This document shows positions 36,890-63,641 of a stretch of 64,000 nt of DNA, one piece after another. The notes beneath the pieces are model-generated. The model was not told where the DNA came from. It did no database searches and saw only the letters and a program-made list of their open reading frames with translations. Location of the stretch: NCBI GenBank assembly GCA_963854835.1, contig OY978525.1:86667171-86731170 (forward strand). Reading direction: 5' to 3'. The DNA is from Megamerina dolium. Taxonomy: Eukaryota > Arthropoda > Insecta > Diptera > Megamerinidae. The translations under genes were made by a program, and so were the position numbers. The first letter of the stretch is position 1. Each line of letters opens with the position of its first letter.

Positions 36890-39678
36890 ATATTTTGGAT
36901 CTATTTTGTGTCTTATATATGATTGATTATTAAAATTATATTATCCTTTTTATTAACATGTACATAGTTAACAATGCTGAAGTAGTTGAGTTGAGCTTAC
37001 GAGTTTGTTCACTTGTTATGGTTGATGGTTTGTAAATTTAGAAAATATGTATGTTTTGTGACATTTTTCATTTTTTACTCGTTAAACTTATTTTATAATT
37101 TAGTAATGTATTGTAGTTTTCTATTTTTTAATGTTTAATTTTTCTCCTTTTACTTTGTTTTGTTTTTGACTATTATTATTGCATATAGTTTAGTTGTTGG
37201 AAGAATTGTTCTAACTAAATTAATTACCTTTGATTGCCTTTAATTAAATTTTGACCTTTTTTTTACGTTTTTGTTGTGTTATTAAAAAGCTTTAAAAATG
37301 TTTTCACCTTCACAGATTTTAATTAACGCTTGCATTAATTACATATTAAAATTACGATATTATTTATTTATTATGGGATTTATTTTAATTATAATACACC
37401 TACATTTTCATATGTAGGCAAGCTTTCTTTTTGTTATTATTATTATTAATATCTATTAGAGTTTGTGGCTAGTTTTGTTGGATTTGTAAAATGTAATGGG
37501 AAAAAAATGCATTTATCAAAAAAATATTTTACTATGTTTATTAGCTGCAGTTGTTTGTCGTTTTTTTCTTTTTCTTTTTTTGATTTTTGTTTATCACGTT
37601 GTACACATTTTTCGTACAAAAAGTTATAGTAAAAAAAATTAGTTCACTCAATAATTTTGCGAATATCATTTGTTAGAAGTTTGGATTTTTTCTCTTATTC
37701 ATAGTATATTTTAGGCGTAGTAATGCCAACATTTATCGTGTATGTAGTTTGTTTGGGCGTCTACTGAAAACGGCAAAGAAAAAAGAAGAAGAACAAAAAA
37801 GAACATATATGGCTTAATTTAGTCAGTGTGAAATTTACATGTACATTAGGACTGCATCACTAGAAACCCTCACCAATTGTAAAGGTAAACAGAACTAGAA
37901 TTGAAGACAACGAAACAAATGCCCATGGCTAGATAAGATATTTTAATTTTTTTATGAACAAATTTCTAATGATACATTCCGTAAGTGTGTATGTCTTGTA
38001 CTATTTGTACATGGTATACTTTTCAAATGGTTTGTTTCTTTTTTAGCCGAGGAAATGCTAAGAGTAACATTTCTAGGATTTAATCATTCACAAATACAGG
38101 TATGATATCGTGCCGGTCACTCCACATCAAATAGAAATGGATTTCAAATGTCCAACGCTTTATTAAAGGCTTACCTTAAGAGCAGCTCAGCACCAAAATA
38201 CAAAAAAAAACGGCTTTTTGCCCTGCAACATTTGCACTTAATTGCTTTACACGTGCTAAATCATGTGATATAAAGATACAATACAATTTACAAAGTCGAT
38301 GAAAAAACTTTTAAGAATTTGTAATTAATTAGTTGCACCTTTTGGGTGCACAATACTCCGCTTTGGCAAGTTTTTTTTGTGATTCAAAAATAATTTAAAT
38401 GCTGGCGAGACGCTCTCAAGATGTTGGACATTTCAAATTTGTTTCACCTTCGTATATATATAGTATATGTATGTTTCTTAAATATAAAAGTTGTCCGTTC
38501 AAAAGCGTTTATGCAATCATTGTGCGATTAAATGCTTAAAATAACTGTTTTCTCAATTCATTAATAAATACTTTGATTAAACTGAATGAAAAAAAAAAAT
38601 ATTTTAGTCCGTTTGAATTTTTTATTTCAAAAGATAATTCCAAAAACAAAGAAAAACTACTAAACTAAACTTTAATTAATTTAAATAAATTAGAATAATA
38701 AATAATAAACATATGACTTAGACGACTTTTATAATTAAGCACCCGCATATAAGAATGTAGGTAGATATTAAAATGCTCACCAATAGGTGGTTCAAGGCCA
38801 TGCTACAAGTACATAAGTATATATTAGAAAATTGGTCAAATGTAAGAGAAATAAAATTGCAAATAATATCATTTGCATTGGATATTACTCAATTGGCATA
38901 AAATACAATTTTGATTTTTGGTTTACCAAAAAAGATGAATTTTATTGTTGTTTAATTTTGATGATGCTGAACAAACTGCAGTTTCACAGTATACGTACAA
39001 TTACACAATAATTTTTGTTTGTTTGCTACAAAAAAAACTTCTTTTGAAAATGCTCATGTTGGATTAATTTAAGTACATAATTGAAACCTCACGTTTATGC
39101 ACATACTCGTATATGTATGTTTTTTTTTTTTTAATAAATTTTTTTTATTTGTCTGTCGGGTCTTCCGTGTCACACCCAGTTTAAATTTAATATTTCCACA
39201 AATTGCCAACGAATAAAAGTGAAATGCAACGATTGCGACTACGACGACGACGACAACGACGACAACGATTATGGCGATGAATTATATTCCGTGCAATGTA
39301 GGTATAACCACTGGTAGCAACAGCATCCTTACCAATATCCACTACTATTGCTACAGTTGCTACCACTACTATTTTCACTTCTTTTTAGACGTAAAGTACC
39401 TTTGTACTATTATGATACCGCTGCATATTGCAAAAATCATAGTTGCATCCATAACACACAATCACTGCTGCTAATGCTGCCGCACTATTGTTGTTGTTGT
39501 TGTTACTAATTTAGTAGCATCAGCTGTATGGAGAACAACATTAATGATGAGTTTTTCCACTACTTCGTATTCCCTCATACGCATAAATAAGATTTCATAC
39601 GAGTATATTATTTATATGAACACATTCACAGTACAATGCAAGCATGAGAAGGAGAGTGAGAGTATTCGAGTATACAGG

Positions 39679-39721
<43 letters not shown>

Positions 39722-40602
39722 TTACGCACCATTCACGATGCACTACGACTAGTAACGGACGAATGATAATATTAAAGGCGCACATATTTTCATACAAGTA
39801 CTATGTTAATGTACACAACATTGATAATGAGGGAGAGTGATGACACTTTTACTATGCAAATTGTACATACTACTGCATACTATATATATCGCATACAGGT
39901 GTATATCATTGTTGTTGGTATTGTTGTTGGTGCAGCTACCTTTTGATGGGAATATGAATTCGATGTGTTTGTTTGATCTTTTATTAACACAGTTCGAATT
40001 AGAATTTTTAACAGTTCATTGCGATGTTTTAGTTAAATTTCATAATGTTTCGTAAGTATATTTAACGCAAACAGAGAACAACGTATATATCCATCGATTG
40101 CAATAATGATAGTCGACTTCAGCACAACAGCATATGGGTGTGTATGTTAACTTTTTGCTTTGGCCTACATTCGAATGATATAATCAGGGCAACACAATAC
40201 ACATAAACACACTCACACACATATAAACATTTATGCACTGCAAAAGACTGCACACGTTGCTTTAAAATACTCTTGATATACTCCTAAAAAACAAACACAT
40301 TGGAAAATTGGACACTAAACTGATGTTATTGTTGTTGTGGCTTCACAATTCTAGTTTCCTAGATTGTTTGATGTACCTTATTTCTTTCCATCAAATAGTT
40401 ATGTATTTAGTTAAGTCGTTTAGAAATAATTAGTGTTGCATACTTTTAGGCATCATTGTCACTATAAATTTGCCTATTTTCATTTGCATTAAGTATATAT
40501 TGTGTTTTTTTTGTTTTGTGTTTATTGTACATAGGAATTTATTTACTTCTTCGTGTATTGTTACATACTCGTTCGTACATGTTCATTCTGTTCCCGTTGT
40601 AT
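36890..40602. other. AT-rich interval, no firm gene
   Basis: It contains a (GA)n tract at 39681-39720 and simple CGA/CAA trinucleotide stretches near 39240. A possible plus-strand microexon at 38047-38099 is discussed under findings. Confidence 0.4.
39681..39720. repeat. (GA)n microsatellite
   Basis: About 20 GA units with one GC interruption near the end. Confidence 0.95.
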
Positions 40603-52098
<11,496 letters not shown>

Positions 52099-52734
52099 CT
52101 ACGAAAGGATGTGACAAAATAAAATAATGGGAATGTTTAAAAGGAAGTATATGTATTTCGGTACTCTAAATGTAAATATTTTATAGCAAGTGAGTGCAAA
52201 GCGAGTGCAAGAGAACAACTAATGAAGAGTGTAGAATAGTGGGTGAACATTTTTTTTTTGTCGATAAAACCGTTCGAACCGTTTTGATATCCTGCAATAT
52301 ATCTAGTATAATATCAATAAAAAAACCAAAATAAGTATTTATAATCATTGTTTATCATTGTTCATCAATAAACATGTTTGGATTTGAATACATTTCAATA
52401 GCTTTATATATAAATATGTGCATACATTATACTTGTCTGAAAATAAACTCAGTCGATAAGACAGTTCCCTTGAAATTCAAAAAAAGGTAAGCTCGAAAAT
52501 AACACACTTGATAATTAGTTACAATACTATTATGTAAATATATAAAATGAAAAAAATAACATGTATACATCATCTGTATATATATAGTACATTAACGTGG
52601 AATGAAACCCGTTTTTTGTTTTTCTTGGTTTAGGCATAGCTGTAGCAAATTACAGTTTTAGCTGAAAATTAAAGACACAAAATATTGCAACATTTTTATA
52701 TTTACGCTAAATCAAAATAAACATAATGGGCCGC

Positions 52735-52830
52735 AGCTGTAGTCAAAGTTTAGATCTTTGTATGGAAAATATGTCAAACAAGTGGATTCTAACTTTAAGA
52801 TGATCTTACCTTTGACTATAACTATGGCCC
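52735..52830. repeat. foldback MITE with ATAA duplication
   Basis: TGGGCCGCAGCTGTAGTCAAAG on the left is inverted as CTTTGACTATAACTATGGCCCA on the right, about 95 bp in total. ATAA flanks both sides. It shares GATTCTAACTTTAAGATGAT with the copies at 36515-36628 and 53396-53514. Confidence 0.7.
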
Positions 52831-53395
52831 AATAAATTTGTGATCGTTTTAGTTAAGAGGCAAATATGCATTTGTATAACTTTTCTTATAATCATCATTA
52901 GAAATGAAATTTTTATAACAATTAGAAAAAATAGGAAACCTCATTTACCTGAGGGAAATCCCATATTGATATGAATTATAAATGTTATTTTCATCCATTG
53001 TAGTGACTTTATACGCCTTATAGGATATTATTTGTTATATAATATTATGCTTCACAATGTTAGAGTTTCTTTTATTTCAAATATTGATAAAATGGATTTT
53101 TTTAGTTCAAAAAGATTCTTCCTCAAAAATATATTATAAACAAAAGTGTAAATAAATTTAAATAAATAAATTTAACTTTATTAAAAACGAAATACAAAAT
53201 TCTATTCCACAAATATTATAGAGGTTAGGGATGTGTGCATGACAAGGATATCTCAAGAAGATAAATCTATAAATAAACGGATATACATATATGCAACTTT
53301 TCATTATTATTCATTACAAAAATACTTAAATAAACCTCTACACAAAATTATTCCACCCTAATAAATATTAGGGATGGCAATACAAGGATCCATAC

Positions 53396-53514
53396 AAGTT
53401 AGAATCATCCTATAGTTCGAATAGGCTTTTTGACCGATTTTTGTATGGAAAATATGTCAAGCAAGTCGATTCTAACTTTAAAATGATTATAACTTTGACT
53501 ATAACCGTAGATCA
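53396..53514. repeat. foldback MITE, right tip replaced by SINE
   Basis: It has the same arms as the 52735 copy (TATGGAAAATATGTCAAG, GATTCTAACTTTAAAATGAT). The right end stops at GACTATAAC, where the SINE head begins. Confidence 0.6.
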
Positions 53515-53680
53515 GTGGTTAGTGCATGGACTTTCTGATATGTGAGTCGTCTGTTCAATCCCCAGCTGAAGCACAACTTTGATATCGAAAAGATTTTTAT
53601 TTCGAACGATACCCACCAGTCGGCAAACAATTGTCAGTAAAAATTTGCCGTGAAAGCGCCTATACAAGAACTCTGTGATA
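53515..53680 (+). mobile_element. SINE head copy (diverged)
   Basis: It begins CCGTAGATCAGTGGTTAGTG (A-box region) and has CTGTTCAATCCCCAGC (B-box region), then the SINE body up to GAACTCTGTGATA. The 3' half is missing. It is more diverged than the other copies. Confidence 0.75.
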
Positions 53681-53794
53681 TCTGCGTAAATTTGTACAAG
53701 TCACCCTTCCAAAAATCAAGGGATATACGTACACTTTTTGATAATAAAAACAAAGAATTTCTATACATTTTATTTTCAAGTATTTCTTCAACTT

Positions 53795-54129
53795 GTATGT
53801 TCGCCTTCTGATCTGTAGGTCGTGGTTCAATCCCCGGCTGATGCATAACAAATTTAATATCGATAAGATTTTTCTTTCGAACGGTACCCACCTGTCGGCA
53901 AGCAATTGGCAATTCTTCCGACAGTAACAACTTGTCATGAAAAAGCTTCTTAAAGAACTCTGTGACAAAGCTCAGAAAAAGTGATGTCACAAGTGTTCTG
54001 CCGTTCGGAACCGGCTAAAATAAGTAGGTCCCTTCTAATATTGTCCAAAATTTAAGACGCACAACAGTAATGGAAGAGAAGCTCGGCCAATGAGCCCTTT
54101 GGGGCTTTATGTGCCACATATTTATTTTT
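53795..54129 (+). mobile_element. SINE, 5'-truncated, with 14-bp duplication
   Basis: It is flanked by TATTTCTTCAACTT at 53781-53794 and 54130-54143. The copy starts at GTATGTTCGCCTTCTGATCT, missing the A box but keeping the B box (GGTTCAATCCC). It ends with the shared tail GCTCGGCCAATGAGCCCTTT and a T-rich end. Confidence 0.9.
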
Positions 54130-54575
54130 TATTTCTTCAACTTTGCTTATAAGAGGGATCTATTTCACTTATTATTTATAATTTATATAATCATGATTGT
54201 GGAATTTATATAATCAAAATTATTGTGAAAATAATTTCAGGAGAAATCTTAGCATCACGAAATCTTGCGGCTGGCATCATTAGTATGTATACCAATACGT
54301 AGACATGTTATAATAGTGTCAGTAGATTAATTAATTCTTTAAATACCAGTTCAATAATACATAAAAATGCCGCGAATATTTTGAAATTATCATAATATAG
54401 TAAATATAAACAAAATAGTATTAAATTTAGTAAGCAAACATACTTTTGAATATGATATGGTAATTATTATGGTAACAACAAAAGAAATATAATATGTTAA
54501 TACTTTGGAATATTTTTTTATATTGTGGAACGAAAGTGTTCTAGTACAAAATTAAATATTAATAAGCAATTAATA

Positions 54576-54946
54576 GTTTGTATGGGTGCCGTAGCTCAGT
54601 GGTTAGTGTGTTCGCCTTCTGATCTGTAGGTCGTGGTTCAATACCCGGCTGATGCATAACAAATTTAATATCGAAAAGATTTTTCTTTCGAACGGTACCC
54701 ACCTGCCGGCAAGCAATTGGCAATTCTTCCGACAGTAACAACTTGCCATGAAAAAGCTTCTAAAAAGAACTCAGTGACAAAGCTCAGAAAAAGTGATGTC
54801 ACAAGTGTTCTGCCGTTCGGAACCGGCTAAAATAAGTAGGTCCATTCTAATACTGTCCAAAATTTAAGACGCACAACAGTAATGGAAGAGAAGCTCGGCC
54901 AATGAGCCCTTTGGGGCTTTAAGTGCCACATATTTATTTTTTTTTT
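54576..54946 (+). mobile_element. full-length tRNA-derived SINE with 13-bp duplication
   Basis: It is flanked by TAAGCAATTAATA at 54563-54575 and 54947-54959. The tRNA-like head GGTGCCGTAGCTCAGTGG holds the A box, and GTGGTTCAATACCCGGC holds the B box of an internal RNA polymerase III promoter. A unique body and the tail AAGTGCCACATATTTATTTT follow. It is about 370 bp. Confidence 0.92.
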
Positions 54947-55110
54947 TAAGCAATTAATATCGGTTAAACTAGTTTCGAAATTTCACTTAATTCAGATGCC
55001 ATTCTGAGAGTACTAATTGTTATTAATAAATAATTATGTTTTGTTAATTTATAACTCATATTATCATAAATATAATTAGGCTTGAAACAAGTCTAATGAA
55101 AAATGAAGCG

Positions 55111-55118
55111 TATAAAAA
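55111..55118 (+). promoter_or_regulatory. TATA box of the small secreted-peptide gene
   Basis: TATAAAAA lies 72 bases before the start codon. A start site about 30 bases downstream would fall near TTATTAGTC at 55141, leaving a 5' UTR of about 40 bases. Confidence 0.6.
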
Positions 55119-55182
55119 CAAGAGGGCTTAGTAATATTTATTATTAGTCTTTGGCGAAATCTGAGAGAAACAACTAAACAAG

Positions 55183-55502
55183 ATGCAAAAATTATTGGTA
55201 AGAAATTTTAGATTTCGATTCTTTTTAAAAACAATATCTCATAATTATAATATGATATCCTATTTTCCTAGATTGCTATCGTCCTTTTAGCCTGCTTGAT
55301 GTGCTTTGTTGCCGCTCAAAGTGCTGACCATATTAAGCAACATATCATTGGTAAATCATTTATTGTTATTATCAATTAAGATCATTAGATTACATATTAC
55401 TTTCTTATAGCTCAATATGAACAAATTCCCGGCCATTCTGTGCATCACCCAGAACAAGTAGCTGAATATGTTGATCCCGCTCATATTCATATCAATGTTT
55501 AA
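55183..55502 (+). CDS. 61-residue secreted histidine-rich peptide, family unknown
   Basis: Three exons join in phase: 55183-55197 (MQKLL), 55272-55350 and 55411-55502 (stop TAA). Donors are GTAAGA and GTAAAT; acceptors follow TTTTCCTAG and TTTCTTATAG. The introns are 74 and 60 bp. Residues 1 to about 20 form a clear signal peptide with the hydrophobic core IAIVLLACLMCFVAA, probably cut before or near QS. The mature part, about 40 residues, reads SADHIKQHIIAQYEQ, IPGHSVHHPEQVAEYV and DPAHIHINV. It has seven His and no Cys. A TATA box at 55111 and poly(A) signals at 55564 and 55572 make the gene complete in about 460 bp. The layout resembles fly immune-induced or accessory-gland peptide genes, but I do not recognise the sequence. 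It is not a transposon product. Confidence 0.8.
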
Positions 55503-55563
55503 GTGATACGAATATAATATGCATTTGTTATTTTGTTTTGTAATTTGATTTAATTTCGTTTTA

Positions 55564-55577
55564 AATAAACAAATAAA
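55564..55577 (+). terminator. poly(A) signals of the small peptide gene
   Basis: AATAAA at 55564-55569 and again at 55572-55577, about 62 bases after the stop codon. Confidence 0.65.
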
Positions 55578-56119
55578 AATTAAGCAAAAGTGTTAGACTT
55601 TTCCTTTGTAACTTTTACGGTGCTTTAAGATATTTTTCGAATTTATCCTCCATAGCACAGCATAGCATAGTCATCATCTTATTCTTGAACATTTTCGATT
55701 GTTACGATGAGTATCACTTCATATGTCATCCTTAAAAGTCAGACATGCGCACATGCCCAGAATTTCAATCACTCTATAAATACGGTGAACAGATATCCTG
55801 TAGCAAAAAGTGTAACACATTTTTCAATTATAACTAATCTTAAAGAATGATCTTGAGCATTTTTTAGTAAAGTAAAAAGTCTTAGACCATAAAATACACC
55901 GTCCCGTTTGTAAACAGGACGTTTCAACAAAAAGCAGTAATGTTCTGCCAAAAACGGACGTCGAAAGCTGTAGTAATAGGCAATTTTTCAACTTTGTTTT
56001 GTTATACATTTTATATATTGATTGAGATAAAATGTATTTGTAAATGTATATGTAATTTTCCTTTACTGAATACCAATTTTTCTCAAGTAATGTAAGTATA
56101 TATATCTATGTGCGATTGT

Positions 56120-56340
56120 TATCTATAACATATTGCCACTTTTTGGGTTGTTTCATAAATACTTTGGTATAGAACTTCTGTGATTTATCGACGGCTCTTC
56201 TGTCGGCCAATTTTCTGTCCATCAAGAAAGTTTTTCAGAGATCGAAACAAATGGTAGTCAAACGGCACAAGGTCTAGGCTATACGGTGGGTGCATCAAAA
56301 CTTCCCAGCCAAGAGTAGTCTATTATTGGCGTGCCTGGAA
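56120..56340 (-). pseudogene. mariner transposase C-terminal relic
   Basis: The minus strand reads LGWEVLMHPPYSLDLVPFDY, then HLFRSLKNFLDGQKIG, a stop, and ITEVLYQ. This is the third-Asp block and C-terminal part of a mariner transposase. The rest of the element is not visible. Confidence 0.75.
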
Positions 56341-56357
56341 TTGTCATGATGAATACT

Positions 56358-60911
<4,554 letters not shown>

Positions 60912-60913
60912 TT

Positions 60914-60930
60914 AGTGTCAGAAGTGGAAT
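60914..60930 (+). other. primer-binding site of the LTR element
   Basis: TAGTGTCAGAAGTGGAA begins 2 bases after the left LTR. It resembles a TGGTGTCAGAAGTGG-type site complementary to a tRNA 3' end, with A in place of the second base of the CCA complement. The tRNA type is not assigned. Confidence 0.6.
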
Positions 60931-60938
60931 TTTGTAAA

Positions 60939-61770
60939 GATGGTGAAAATTGACCAACTAACCAACCAACAGATTCGAAGAATCAATGGGACGATAGTGA
61001 CACGACTGTTGCTTTAATAGTCGCATTAAAAGGCAATGCTTCCGAGTGTTACAAATGGTTCCAGAGAAAGATCGTGATAGCTACCAATCACTTATGGACA
61101 CACTCCAGCGAAAATATGAAAATGAATATAAGAGTCAATTGCATCGAGTGGAATTGAGATCGCGAGTGCAACGGAGTAATGAGAGCCTTCAGGAATTCGC
61201 TTCCGATATTGAGCGCTTATGTCATCTAGCGTTCTCCGGTAATTCGGAAGAGTTCGTTGAAAAAATAAAAATAGAGGCCCTAGTCACGTCACCAAGGAAT
61301 ACATATGGTGAAACAGTCAGTAGTGCCTTGACGTATGAAGCCGCCAGTTTGATGTGTCGACCAATGCACCGAGTACGCCAACTAGAAGCAGAAACAACAG
61401 ATATAGTTAAAGCAGTGCGTCAGGCAGTAAAATCAGCAGTGCAGCAAGCAAGTACAGCAGGTCGACGCGAAAAGAAATTTAATGGTAAGTGCTTCATTTG
61501 CGACAAACGAGGGCATATAGAGCGTGATTGCAATCAATCGAATATGAAGCCTAAAGGAAGAACAAGGAATCAACTCAAAAATAAATTTGCGGTAACTGCT
61601 CCATATGCGACAAAAGAGGGCACATGGCGCGTAATTGCCGCCTACGATGCAAGCAACAAAGATCGAATTCACCAGGACAACGAATGGAAAATCGTGATGT
61701 CAGTCATCGTAGTAAAGATTATACTCCATCTCGTCGTACTTGCACCGTGGATAGTAAACATTGTTCCCGG
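60939..61770 (+). pseudogene. gag pseudogene of the LTR element
   Basis: It starts with MVKIDQLTNQQI at 60939 and soon hits stops. In another frame it has the Gag core DRDSYQSLMDTLQRKYENEY, RVELRSRVQRSNESLQEFAS and a zinc knuckle CFICDKRGHIERDC. A second knuckle, CSICDKRGHMARNC, follows at about 61590 but in a shifted frame. The N-terminal half of Gag is mostly missing. The product would bind RNA during particle assembly in an intact element. Confidence 0.82.
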
Positions 61771-61815
61771 GCAAGAAGCTAGAATCACATTGTTAACCTA
61801 TGACTTACGAATATA

Positions 61816-62880
61816 TTGCCGGAAGAGTCATGGACCACCGAACAAGTGCAAGAAGATCAGCGGAACGACCCAGATCTCGTAAAGATTATGGAATACAAGG
61901 AGCAGGGCATACGTCCATATTGGCAAGAAATGGCTAATGAGATTCCAATAGCAAAGACATACTGGGCGCAGTGGCAAAGCCTGCGCTTACGAGACGGATG
62001 TTTATCCCGAGCATGGGAAAGTGAAGATGAAAAAATCAGTAATGATCTTCTAGTGGACATAGCTGGACCATTTCCAATAAGCAACGCAGGAAACATGTTC
62101 TGGTGGTTATAGATTACTTCAGTAAATGGCCTGAAGTATACCCCATTCCAAATCAAGAATGTATTCGTCAACCAATGGATTACACGTTTTGGTGTACCGA
62201 TGGAGTTACACTTAGACAAAGGTCGAAATTTCGAATCAGTTGTATTCCAAGAGTTGTGTCGTATGTTGGGTATATACAAAACTAGTACAACACCTTTGCA
62301 TCCACAATCTAATGGCATGGTAGAACGATTTAACCGTACCTTGGAGGAATATTTGAGAAAAGTCGTAGATAAATACGAAAGAGACTGGGATGTACATATA
62401 CCAAAGCTCTTCATGGCATATCGATACACACAACATGGTACGACGGCTACTACACCAGCAATGGCAATTTTTGGAAACGAGTTAAGACTGTCATTTGGAG
62501 TTGTAGCATCAACGAGATCAACCGAAGATAACTATACAAACGAAAAGCGGGAACAGTTGGATGAAGTACATCGGTTCATCAGATAGCGGTCGCAGATGAT
62601 AAGCGATAAGATGAAGGCCTTTAAAGCAAATTCAAAAGGGTTCTATGAAGGAGAGCTTGTAATGCTTCATAATCCACAACGAAAGAAAGGCCTGCCCCCT
62701 AAACTACAAACTCATTGAGAAGGACCATATGATATTATAGCAAAGATAAATGACATAGTGTATCGTATTCAACGTGCCTGGAATAAAAGAGCAAAGTTTA
62801 AAGTAGTGCACTTAGAGCGACTTGCGCCTATACTTCACTTGGGTGAAGTATAAAAACTTGTTCGGGACGAACAAGGCTAA
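61816..62880 (+). pseudogene. pol remnant: integrase core only
   Basis: The first part, EESWTTEQVQEDQRNDPDL to SLRLRDGCLSRAWES, corresponds to the linker between RNase H and integrase. The integrase zinc finger is mostly absent. LLVDIAGPFPISNAGN and, in another frame, VVIDYFSKWPEVYPIPNQE contain the first two core blocks. After a further shift, HLDKGRNFESVVFQELCRML, PLHPQSNGMVERFNRTLEEY and GTTATTPAMAIFGNELRL complete the core with its Asp and Glu regions. Multiple frameshifts make it non-functional. The absence of protease, reverse transcriptase and RNase H indicates one large deletion between gag and integrase. Confidence 0.85.
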
Positions 62881-62891
62881 GAGGAGGGCAG
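62880..62891 (+). other. polypurine tract
   Basis: AGAGGAGGGCAG directly precedes the right LTR at 62892, the expected plus-strand priming site. Confidence 0.7.
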
Positions 62892-63446
62892 TGTAACGAG
62901 TATCGATGGTTGGTTACTCATCACTATCGTGAATGACACTATTGTAAGTGACACGAATATTGGAAGCGAAATAGGCGATAACCAGAACAAGCCAACGAGA
63001 AAGAAAGAGATGAATCTCGACTACGATAAAGGAAGATTCTGGAGTGTTGCCACAGAGTTTAAATATAGCCAGTGTTGACAAATGAATATCAATCGAATTC
63101 CGAACGTGATTGTGCAAAGATCTATACAGTATCAGATGCAAAAGTTGCAAGTCATTAAAAGAGTTATTGTAAATAGTTGATTCTAAACAGAGTTGATAAA
63201 ATAAATTGTTGCTATGTATAGTTGTACAAACTAATAATATATATTTTAGGGATTAGCCGAATCAGACCACTTATATGGGTCCCTTTTCGTCCCTCAAATC
63301 GTGTGTTAATTATTTGTTCGGTTGCAGATTTCTTCTACTTCCTTCCTCATAATAACATGTACAAACTAAGTGTTGCAATTAATATTAACAGAATTAACAA
63401 GGTTGAGTCAAATAAAATTACACGTTCACAAAATAAAAATGTAACA
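62892..63446 (+). repeat. right LTR, with 124-bp insertion
   Basis: It begins TGTAAC and ends GTAACA. Relative to the left LTR it lacks the SINE but carries an extra segment at 63234-63357 bounded by TGTACAAACTA (63223-63233 and 63358-63368). Confidence 0.88.
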
Positions 63447-63641
63447 ATATGCATGTAACCTAAAGTGACCGGAAGTTGCCTAATGCCATGGTTATATTAC
63501 CAATCAATTGAATGCTAATCATGGCGCTCATTTTTAATTTCACCAATTTAGATTGTTGGGTGGTTACACATGATTACTGAGACAGATGTGTGATATTTTA
63601 TCAAAATAATTGTACTGCATCAAATTTCAATTGATTTCATA
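63447..63641. other. short interval, nothing recognised
   Basis: AT-rich sequence between the LTR element and the Harbinger-like frame. It may include a transposon end, but no terminal repeat can be tested because the other end is outside the window. Confidence 0.3.

Noticed and set aside
36651..36890. Plus-strand poly-Leu/poly-Ala ORF
   Set aside because: It translates the complement of trinucleotide repeats and has no splice sites or conserved-looking segment.
54588..54660. A tRNA gene
   Set aside because: The A and B boxes are present, but the anticodon stem does not pair well and the sequence continues into a repeated body with a tail and target duplications. It is a SINE head.
55769..56009. 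Minus-strand ORFs at 55.8-56.0 kb as a second small gene
   Set aside because: A TATAAATA motif lies nearby at 55776, but no ATG with splice-consistent continuation or signal peptide was found on either strand.
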